A stretch of 64,000 nucleotides of DNA from Paraburkholderia aromaticivorans (GTDB lineage Bacteria > Pseudomonadota > Gammaproteobacteria > Burkholderiales > Burkholderiaceae), in contig NZ_CP051516.1 of the NCBI RefSeq assembly GCF_012689525.1, positions 1,054,001 through 1,118,000 of the forward strand. The letters run 5' to 3'. This document shows positions 43,779 to 51,700 of this stretch, one piece after another; position 1 is the first letter of the stretch; every line of letters begins with the position of its first letter. A model generated the notes under the pieces. It was given only the letters and a program-made list of their open reading frames with translations, was not told the DNA's origin and did not search any database. The translations under genes and the position numbers were made by a program.

Positions 43779-45842
43779 ATGCCCGAACCCGTTAATGGTC
43801 GTCGCGGCGGTGCCGGTGCACCGTCGGCGATGCCTCTTCAAACACGCTTGCAGCCGGTTGGATCTGTTGATGCGCAAAACCGCACGGTTGATGTCACCTG
43901 GACTGCCGGCGCGCAGGTACAGCGTTACGACTGGATGCGCGATCGCACCTATATGGAAGAGCTGAGCACTGATCCGGGGGCCGTCCGGATGGATCGACTG
44001 CAGTCCGGCAATGCGCCGGTTCTGAATGATCACGACCGCTGGGGTGGCCTCGATTCGGTGCTCGGTGTCGTATCCAGCGCGTCGCTCGATAGCACGAGCA
44101 GATCCGGGCAGGCCCAGCTCCGCTTTTCGTCGCGCGATGCCGTGCAGCCGTATTTTCAGGATGTGCAGGACGGCATCCTCCGCAACATTTCTTTCGGCTA
44201 CCGGACGTATCAGTACGACATGATCCCGCCCGGCCAGGAAGGCAACGATCAGTGGATTTACCGCGCGACCGACTGGGAGCCATACGAAATCTCGCTGGTT
44301 TCCATCCCGGCCGATCCGAATGCCACCGTGCGCAATGCAGGCGGCACGCCTGACCAACGCTTTTTCCCCTGTGAGTTCGTCGATCGAAGCGCAGGGGGTT
44401 CTTCTGACGGGGCACTCGCCTCGCAACGTAATCAAGGAGCTGTGATGCCCGATGGAAACCAACCCCAAAACCCCGCCAACCCGTCCGCTCCGGACACGTC
44501 GGAGGCGGCACGAAACGCTGCGGCTGCGGCCCCGGCTGAAGCGGCTCGGAACGCAGGCGCGGCGGAGGAGCGTCAGCGCATGATCGATCTGCGCACGGCG
44601 GTTCGGGCGAGTGTGCTCGACAATCAGGACGAGCTGCTGAACGGCTTCATCGAACGCGGCGTGACCGTCGACGCCGCGCGTGCAGAAATCCTGCGTCTGC
44701 AGGCCGAGCGCTCGGCGGCGAATCCGCAGCGCGGCGCCGCGAGCATCGTGACCGTGACCGACGAGACCGATGTGCGCCGTGCAGCGATGACGGACGCAGT
44801 GATGCACCGCGTGAATCCGCGTCATGAGCTGAACGACGCAGCTCGCCAGTATCGCGGCATGACGCTGCGCGAGATGTGCCGTGAAGGCCTGGAGGCGGTC
44901 GGCATCGATACCCGTGGCATGGAGCTTCGCCAGTTGGCTGGTATGGCGCTTGGTCTGACTCGAGCCGGCTACAACACGACGTCGGATCTGCCGATCGTCT
45001 TCGGCAACGTGATCAACCGCACGCTGCGTGACGCTTACAGCGCTGCGCCGCGTTCTTTCACGAGCTGGGCCCGTCAGGGTTCGCTCACCGATTTCCGGCC
45101 AGCGACGCGCGTCATGGTCGACGGTGCGCTGAAGCTGGAGAAGATCAACGAGACCGGCGAGTACAAGTACGGCAAGCTGACCGACAGCGGCGAAGTGATC
45201 CAGCTCGGCTCGTACGGGAAGATCATCAACTTTACGCGTCAGATGATCATCAACGACGACCTGTCCGCGCTTCAGCGAGTGCCGCTCTATTTCGGGCGTG
45301 CGGCTGCCAACCTCGAATCGGATGTGACGTATGCGGCGCTGACCGGCAACGCGGTCATGTCCGATGGCAAGACGCTCTTTCACGCCGCGCATGCGAACCT
45401 GGGCGCGGCCGGTCCGATCGGGATCGACACGCTGACGGCGGGTCGCACGGCGATGCGCGTGCAGAAGGCACCAGGCGACGGCACGCCGCTCAATGGCGCA
45501 CCGAAGTTCCTCATCGTGCCGGCTGCGCTTGAGACGATCGCGGGTCAATACACCAGCAATCAATACACGCCGAATCAGGCGACGCAGCAAAACCCGTTCT
45601 ACAACACGCTCACGCCGATCGTCGAGCCACGCCTCGATGCGGTCAGTACGACGGCGTGGTTCCTGGCCGCAGATCCTGCCGCGATCGACACCGTCGAGTA
45701 CTGCTACCTCGAGGGCGAGCAGGGTCTGTACACCGAGCAGGATCTCGATTTCGACGTCGATGGTCTGAAGGTCAAGGCGCGGCTCGATTTCGCGGCGAAG
45801 GCGATCGACTATCGCGGCCTTTTCAGGAATCCGGGCCAGTAA
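43779..45842 (+). CDS. Prohead protease and major capsid protein fusion
   Basis: 687 residues. The first ~200 resemble the HK97-type U35 protease, with NDHDRWG and ILRNISFGYR carrying the likely His and Ser, and YEISLVSIPADPNA at its end. A Pro/Ala-rich and helical linker leads into a gpT/HK97-like capsid domain (about 390-687: VFGNVINRTLRDAYSAAPRS, LRFIIPAALE-like and DLDFDVDGLKVKARLDFAAKAIDYRG). One gene provides both processing enzyme and shell, probably separated by self-cleavage. Confidence 0.87.
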   Translation: MPEPVNGRRGGAGAPSAMPLQTRLQPVGSVDAQNRTVDVTWTAGAQVQRYDWMRDRTYMEELSTDPGAVRMDRLQSGNAPVLNDHDRWGGLDSVLGVVSSASLDSTSRSGQAQLRFSSRDAVQPYFQDVQDGILRNISFGYRTYQYDMIPPGQEGNDQWIYRATDWEPYEISLVSIPADPNATVRNAGGTPDQRFFPCEFVDRSAGGSSDGALASQRNQGAVMPDGNQPQNPANPSAPDTSEAARNAAAAAPAEAARNAGAAEERQRMIDLRTAVRASVLDNQDELLNGFIERGVTVDAARAEILRLQAERSAANPQRGAASIVTVTDETDVRRAAMTDAVMHRVNPRHELNDAARQYRGMTLREMCREGLEAVGIDTRGMELRQLAGMALGLTRAGYNTTSDLPIVFGNVINRTLRDAYSAAPRSFTSWARQGSLTDFRPATRVMVDGALKLEKINETGEYKYGKLTDSGEVIQLGSYGKIINFTRQMIINDDLSALQRVPLYFGRAAANLESDVTYAALTGNAVMSDGKTLFHAAHANLGAAGPIGIDTLTAGRTAMRVQKAPGDGTPLNGAPKFLIVPAALETIAGQYTSNQYTPNQATQQNPFYNTLTPIVEPRLDAVSTTAWFLAADPAAIDTVEYCYLEGEQGLYTEQDLDFDVDGLKVKARLDFAAKAIDYRGLFRNPGQ

Positions 45843-45907
45843 CCCGCCAGTGTGCCGGCTTCGAGCCGGCGCAGTCCCACCTCTCCAACTTCAGAAGGAT
45901 TTGATCC

Positions 45908-46237
45908 ATGAACAACTTCATCCAGAAGGGCCGCACGATCACCGCCACGTTGGCCGCCGCGGTCGCTTCGGGCCAGCTCGTCCTGCTCGGCAACGGCAAG
46001 CTGCCGGCCATTGCGTCGGGCACGTACGCCGCCAACGTCGAGGGCGAATACAACACCGGCGGCGTCTATGCCCTGCCCAGCGCGACGACCGGCACGGCAG
46101 TCGTGGGTGACAAGGCGTATTGGGACTCGACCAACAATGTCGTGACGATCACCGCACTCAACAATGATCCCATCGGCCACTTCGCTGCGCCGAAAGCGGC
46201 GGCCGACGCGACGGCCAACGTGCGGCTCTGGCTGTGA
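45908..46237 (+). CDS. Capsid cement/decoration protein, DUF2190-like
   Basis: 109 residues. MNNFIQKGRTITATLAAAVASGQLVLLG, VEGEYNTGGVYALP and NDPIGHFAAPKAA follow the DUF2190 layout. Follows the capsid gene as expected. Trimeric decoration of the head is inferred from the family. Confidence 0.78.
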   Translation: MNNFIQKGRTITATLAAAVASGQLVLLGNGKLPAIASGTYAANVEGEYNTGGVYALPSATTGTAVVGDKAYWDSTNNVVTITALNNDPIGHFAAPKAAADATANVRLWL

Positions 46238-46545
46238 GTGACTTCGATCTGGGGGCGCTGTTTGATGCGGCCGTCGACGCCGGCATGCTGGCCGAAGTAA
46301 CGGTCATCAGCGGTACCGACGTGTCGCAGCCCTTCTGGGCCGACTTCCTGCAGCCTGGTTCCGACATTCTGGAGAACATGGCACAGGCAGTTGACTACGG
46401 GATCGAATATCGCACCGCAGATGTCCCGGCCCTGCCGAAACAGGCGGTGATCCAGATTGCAGGCCGTCGCTACGAGGTGACGCGAGCTGGTCGCCCAAAG
46501 GATGAAGCAGGCATTTTCAGCTTTGCTCCTCTCAAACGCCTATGA
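46234..46545 (+). CDS. Head-tail joining/connector protein (gpFII-like position)
   Basis: 103 residues starting at GTG 46234, overlapping the upstream stop. VDYGIEYRTADVPALPKQAVIQIAGRRYEVTRAGRPKDEAGIFSFAPLKRL resembles small head-tail connectors. Assigned mainly by place between the decoration protein and the tail-terminator gene. Confidence 0.65.
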   Translation: MSDFDLGALFDAAVDAGMLAEVTVISGTDVSQPFWADFLQPGSDILENMAQAVDYGIEYRTADVPALPKQAVIQIAGRRYEVTRAGRPKDEAGIFSFAPLKRL

Positions 46546-46973
46546 CGACACTTCGCGAGCAGTACGTCGGCGCGTTACTCGATCTGATGGCGGCCGACCT
46601 GGGCTTGCAGCAGCTCAACGTTCAGGTCGGCCGCTCCATTGTCGATGCGCTGGATGCGCAGCACACGCTGGCGCTGATCCTGCATCTGGGTGCTGATGCA
46701 CCGCCTGACCGATCCGCAATCGGATTTGCGACACGACAGACCGAAATCCTCTGCACGGTCATCACGCGCGACACGACGCCGGATCAGGCGGCCGACAGCG
46801 TGCTCGAGCTGGCTCATCCGATCATCATGGATTTCGACGCCCAGGCGCTGATCGGCAGCGACGAAGGACAGACGGATCCGCCCATCTTCGCCAATGTCGA
46901 CGGCGAGTCGTGTCTTCGGACAGTCCATTACCTCTACACGTATCGAACGCGGTCGAACAGCCTGACTGAATAG
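46542..46973 (+). CDS. Tail terminator or minor tail protein
   Basis: 143 residues; its ATG overlaps the preceding stop. YVGALLDLMAADLGLQQLNVQVG at the start and LRTVHYLYTYRTRSNSL at the end fit small tail-completion proteins. Order (connector, terminator, tube) supports this. No specific motif. Confidence 0.6.
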   Translation: MTTLREQYVGALLDLMAADLGLQQLNVQVGRSIVDALDAQHTLALILHLGADAPPDRSAIGFATRQTEILCTVITRDTTPDQAADSVLELAHPIIMDFDAQALIGSDEGQTDPPIFANVDGESCLRTVHYLYTYRTRSNSLTE

Positions 46974-47029
46974 GTCAGGCGACCCGGCCGGCGTGTCTCC
47001 TTTTCACATTCACGCAGGAATTCAGGCTC

Positions 47030-47959
47030 ATGACCAAGCGCACCCGTAAAACAGTGGTTCTCGCCGTGCTGCAGACTGCACTCGGCGTTCCCGGTGTTCC
47101 GACTGGCGCCGACGATGCAATGCTCGTCAGTGACGTCAGCTCGACACCGATTGCTGCGCAATATGCGCAGCGTAACAACGTGAAGGGCTATCTCGGCAAC
47201 GACCAGCAGCTTGTGTCGGAAAAGCACGCCGAATTGTCGTTCAGCGTCGAAATCGCAGGCGGCGGTACGGCTGGCGAGGCCCCCGCATGGGATCCGCTCC
47301 TGCTAGCCTGCTCGTTCGTATCGACGGTGGTTGCCGACACAAGCGTGACCTACCATCCGGTCAGCGACGATCCATTGCCGGCGACGATTTACTACTACCT
47401 CGACGGGTTGCTGCACAAGCTCACGAATGCATTCGGCACGGTGTCGCTCGACCTTACGTCGAACGCCGTTCCGAAGTTCAAGTTCAAGTTTACCGGCGAC
47501 TATGTGCCGGTCATCGATCAGGCGCTGCCGACGCCGGACTTCTCGAAGTTCAAAGATCCGCTGGTGGTCAATAACGAGAATACGCCCGGTTTCACGCTGG
47601 CCGGTTATTCCGCCGTTCTCAATGCATTCACGGCCGATCTGGCCAACACGGTCACCTATCGCAGTCTGCCCGGCGCTGCGGGCGCGTTGATCACTGATCG
47701 CAAGCCGACCGGCAACGTCGCGTTTGAGCTCGTGCGGGTGAGCGACAAGGATTACTGGAGCGCGATCGCAGCGGCGCAGAATCTTTCCCTGTCGCTACAG
47801 CACGGCAAGACGGCAGGCAACATCGTGACCGTCTCGGCGCCGGCTGTGCAGCTCACCTCGCCGTCCTATACGGACAACAACGGCATCACCAGCCTCTCGG
47901 CGACGCTCACGTTCAACACGCTGCTCGGGAATGACGAAATCTCGATTGCGCTGACCTGA
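47030..47959 (+). CDS. Phage tail tube (major tail) protein
   Basis: 309 residues. VLAVLQTALGVPGVPTGADDAMLVSD and later EKHAELSFSVEIAGGGTAGEAPAWDPLLLACSF match the tail-tube family of Burkholderia siphophages as recalled. Located directly before the tail chaperone frameshift pair, as in lambda V. Expected to polymerise into the tail tube. Confidence 0.82.
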   Translation: MTKRTRKTVVLAVLQTALGVPGVPTGADDAMLVSDVSSTPIAAQYAQRNNVKGYLGNDQQLVSEKHAELSFSVEIAGGGTAGEAPAWDPLLLACSFVSTVVADTSVTYHPVSDDPLPATIYYYLDGLLHKLTNAFGTVSLDLTSNAVPKFKFKFTGDYVPVIDQALPTPDFSKFKDPLVVNNENTPGFTLAGYSAVLNAFTADLANTVTYRSLPGAAGALITDRKPTGNVAFELVRVSDKDYWSAIAAAQNLSLSLQHGKTAGNIVTVSAPAVQLTSPSYTDNNGITSLSATLTFNTLLGNDEISIALT

Positions 47960-47995
47960 TCAAAGTAACTTTTCCGGTTCATATCGCAGTGACGC

Positions 47996-48022
47996 GGGTC
48001 GCCTTATGGCGGCCCTTTTTTA
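47996..48022 (+). terminator. Intrinsic terminator after the tail tube gene
   Basis: GGGTCGCC-TTAT-GGCGGCCC followed by TTTTTTT. It should lower expression of downstream tail genes relative to the abundant tube protein. A palindrome copy (47961) lies between stop and terminator. Confidence 0.75.
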
Positions 48023-48038
48023 TTTCAAGGAGAGTTTC

Positions 48039-48368
48039 ATGCCGATCGTTCTCGCCCGCAGTAGTACATTCAAGTGGAAATTCAAGCTGCGCGAAATCGC
48101 CGAAAGCGGCGAAGTCGTCGAGTCCGCAATGACGCTGATTGTCCGTCGTGTCGACGAGCCGGAGTTTCAGGAGCTGATCAAGGAGTCTCAGGCCGAGCTG
48201 CTCAAGAAAGTTATTGTCGGCTGGCCGAGTGGTGAGGTGCTGGGTAGCGACGGCCCGATCGAATATTCCCCGGAGAATTTCGATGCGTTGATCGCCGATC
48301 CGCATCGTGTGCGGCAACTGTCGCAGGAATATGTGCGGGCCAACGTGACGCTGCCGGAAAAAAACTAA
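48039..48368 (+). CDS. Tail assembly chaperone, G-like short form
   Basis: 109 residues from ATG 48039 with AAGGAG upstream. Small acidic protein placed between tube and tape measure. It ends LPEKN at a slippery sequence, and a second frame continues as a long form. Chaperones of this type coat the tape measure during tail assembly. Confidence 0.78.
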   Translation: MPIVLARSSTFKWKFKLREIAESGEVVESAMTLIVRRVDEPEFQELIKESQAELLKKVIVGWPSGEVLGSDGPIEYSPENFDALIADPHRVRQLSQEYVRANVTLPEKN

Positions 48369-48392
48369 CGGACGCCGCCCGGTTTTGGGCGG
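48359..48392 (+). promoter_or_regulatory. Programmed -1 ribosomal frameshift signal
   Basis: The heptamer A-AAA-AAC lies in frame at 48359-48365, directly before the TAA stop. A stem CCGCCC/GGGCGG with a GGTTTT loop begins at 48375, nine bases beyond. After a -1 shift, reading continues through KKLTDAARFWAGERRNDFAV without a stop. Confidence 0.85.
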
Positions 48393-48757
48393 GGGAGCGG
48401 CGAAACGACTTTGCCGTAGACGCCGACGTCGCTGATGCGCTCGCGGCGTTCGGCGCACCTGCTGACGTAGTGGACGTGGCACGGTCGCGTCCCAGTGAGG
48501 ATGACTTCGAAGTCCTGCCGGAAAACTGGGACGCGGTGGAGGTGTTCACCTCACTCGGCACGCAGTGGAAGAAACTGGTCGTTTCATCGTTGAGTGGTGG
48601 CGGCGTCTTTTATGAGGGGCTCGACTACTCCGCAGTCGAGTCAGTCCTCCGCATCTTTGGCTTCAAAAGAAAGCGACACCGCGAACTGTTTGACGCGGTG
48701 CGCGTGATGGAGCGCGCGGCGCTCGATGTTTTTTCGGCTCGCGCGTCACGAACGTAA
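48365..48757 (+). CDS. Tail chaperone frameshift extension (T-like part of GT fusion)
   Basis: 130 codons with no normal start, reached only by the -1 shift. DDFEVLPENWDAVEVFTSLGTQWKKLVVSS and GLDYSAVESVLRIFGFKRKRHRELFDAVRVMERAAL resemble DUF1799-like proteins. The fusion binds the tape measure in lambda-like phages. The in-frame ATG at 48470 is probably not used. It ends 33 bases before the tape-measure start. Confidence 0.78.
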   Translation, partial: LTDAARFWAGERRNDFAVDADVADALAAFGAPADVVDVARSRPSEDDFEVLPENWDAVEVFTSLGTQWKKLVVSSLSGGGVFYEGLDYSAVESVLRIFGFKRKRHRELFDAVRVMERAALDVFSARASRT

Positions 48758-48790
48758 TTGCGCCGGCGGGCGCTTCTGAGGAAATGCACT

Positions 48791-51700
48791 ATGGGAGCTT
48801 CGGCCGGAGCCATTAACGTCACCCTGACGCTTGATTCGACGCAGTATCTGGCCGAACTGACCGAAAGCCAGAACCGGACAGCCACGACGGCCGCGCAGAT
48901 CGGTGCCGCACTTTCGGCGGGTTCCTTTGGAGCCAAGGATCTGGCCGCTGCGATGCAGGCGGCGACTGCGTCCGGCGCGGGCCTGGCCAGTAGCACGTCT
49001 TTGCTGGCTGATGCAGAGGCACAGGCCGCCACGCGAATCAAGGATATGGTCGCGCGCTCGCTGGAGGCGCAGCAGGCGATGGTCCAGTTGTCTGCCGCGT
49101 CACAGAGTGCCGCGAGCAGCACTAGCACGATGGGCGCATCGGCAGACCAGGTGCGCGCCAACGTCTCGGCGCAAACGCAGTCCATGATCGACGCGCAGCG
49201 CGCGACTGTCGCGATGAATGACGAAATGCAGGCGTTGAGGTCGACGCTTGCACAAGGCGGTGCGAGCTTCGCGACCATCGGCGATCAGTATGCGCGGCTC
49301 GATCGTGCGATGGCGACCGGCAAGCTGTCGATGCAGGAATATGACGCCGCGCTGGCTGCAATCGGAAAGGACGAGGATTCGCGCTCAAAGTCGGTCGCGG
49401 CACTGACCGCGAAGTACGACCCGCTCGGCGCGGCCACGCGAAAGCTTGAGGGCGATCAGGCGCTGCTCGAAGACGCTTTCAGGTCGGGCACAGTCTCTGC
49501 AGCAGACTACGAGCGCGCGCTCAACGGCATTAAGGCGGACCAGGCGAGCATTGGTCTTCGTCAACTGGCCCAGCAGGAAGCCCAGCTCGAGGCGTCGTTC
49601 CGCTCGGGCGCACTGGCTTCCGCTGATTACAAGCGGGCGATGGCGGACATTGCGACGGGCCGCCAGGCGTTGACGTCGGTCGCGACCGGCGCGCAGGCTG
49701 CAGGCGCTGCCGTCGAAGGCTTTGGTCTGAAGACAGCGGGCGCGCGCAGGGAAGTGATCGTCCTGGCACATGAGGCCGCGACCGGCAGCTGGAGCAACTT
49801 CGGCGGATCGCTGATGGTGCTCGCCGAGCGGATGGACCTGATGGAGGTCGCGACATCTGGCGCAGGGCTCGCAGTCGCGGCGATCGCGGCGCCGATCCTG
49901 GTGGCCGGTGCTGCGATGTACAAGGTGTCCGAGCAGAACGCCGCAATGAACGAGGCGCTCGTCATGACCGGCGATTATGCCGGCGTCACGACTGAGGAAC
50001 TGCGCGGCATGGCACAGGCTGCGACGGCCGGCGGAGCAACCTTCGACACCGCTGCGCAGGCGGTGACGGCGCTGGCTGCAACGGGGCGGCTCACCGGGCA
50101 GGAAATCGCCGACCTCGGCCGCACGACGGCTGATGCGGCGACGTACACGTCGATTTCGGTCAAGCAGATGGTGGACGATTTCACCAAGCTTGCGGAAGAC
50201 CCGGCCAAGGCGTCGGTTGCGCTGAACGATCAGTATCACTATCTGACCGCGTCGACGTACGATCAGATTGCGGCGCTCGAAAAGCAGGGCGACGCGACCG
50301 GCGCTGCACAGATTGCCGTCGAGGCGTTCTCGAAGGCGATGGACGAGCGCACGGGCGAGATCGCGCGGAACGAGGGCATCATTCTCGCCGGTTGGCGTGA
50401 TATCAAGAGCATGATCAACGGCGCGATCGAGGCCGTTGGTTCGTTCGGTGCAACCGCCGGGCCGGCTGAAGTTGTTGCGCGCATGCTGGCAAACAAGCAG
50501 GCGAGAAATCCGCTCGGTACGTGGGATGCCGACGACGAGGCCGATCTGCAGAAGGCGATCGCCGCAAACGATGCGGCAGTGAAGGCCGCGCGTGAGAAGG
50601 CGTCGCAGGACGCCCAACAGCAGCAGCTGATCGACGCGAAGCGTTGGTATGCAACGTGGAATGACCAGTTTGCGACGCCGGCCGAAAAGCGCGTCAAGGC
50701 CGTCAATGACTATCTCGACAAAACCGCCGCGTTGAATCTGAGTCCGGAGCAGCAGCTCGCCGACGAACAGAAGATCAACGATAAGGACAAGGACAAGACC
50801 GGGCGGAAAAACGGCACGGGGCTCGTCGATCGTGCCGAGCTCACGGGTGAAGTGCAGGCCGTTAAAGATGCGCTTGCACAGGAATTGTCGGCTGTCGAGA
50901 GTGCACGTAAGGTGCTCGACGCGCAGTACAAGGGCGGTGCCCTTTCGATCACCGACTATTACACGCTAGATCGCAATCTGCTCGCCCAGGCTGCGACCGA
51001 CCATATCGACGCCGCGAACAGGGAAGCCGCCCTGATCGCGCAGGGCATGAACAACCGGAACCTGAGTGCCGCGCAGCGCGCGCAACTCGCTAATCAGGAG
51101 CGCAAGGCTCTCGCTGATGGTGGCAAGGCCGTCGAGGACTTCTTCCAGAAGGTAGCGCAGTCGGCCGCGCAGGAAGACGAGGTGTGGGACAAGTACGGCA
51201 AGTCCCAGCTCGATGCGATGCAGAAGCAGATCGACTCAGCGAACCAGCAGGGGCAGTCGCTGCGAGACCAGATCGATACCTTTGGCATGACGAAGTCCGC
51301 GATCGATGACCTCAGGGCATCGCGTGCCGACGACACCGTCGCCGCGCTCGAGCAGGGGCGTGCAATTGCCCTGTTGCAGGGCAATCTTGCCGACACGAAG
51401 TCCTGGGATGAAGCGATCGCGAAAGCAAAGTCACTTTCGACGGCGTTGCATGGCGTCGCTAGCGATCAGGCGACCCTGGATGATCTTGCGCAGGCAAAGA
51501 AACAGCAGGACGATCTGGTCAAGAGCTGGCAGAGCACGATTGACGGCATCGGGACCGACTTTCATAACGGCTTCCTGCAGATGCTCACGGACGGCAAAAA
51601 CGGCTGGTCGAGCTTCACGAAGTCTCTGAAGAACACCTTCGAGACGACGGTTGTCGATGAGCTGTACAAGTCGTTTGCAAAGCCTTTCGTCGTCAGCGTG

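Noticed and set aside
43749..45590. 613-codon minus-strand frame opposite the protease-capsid gene
   Set aside because: Arg-rich shadow without domain or start signals in a phage late operon read the other way.
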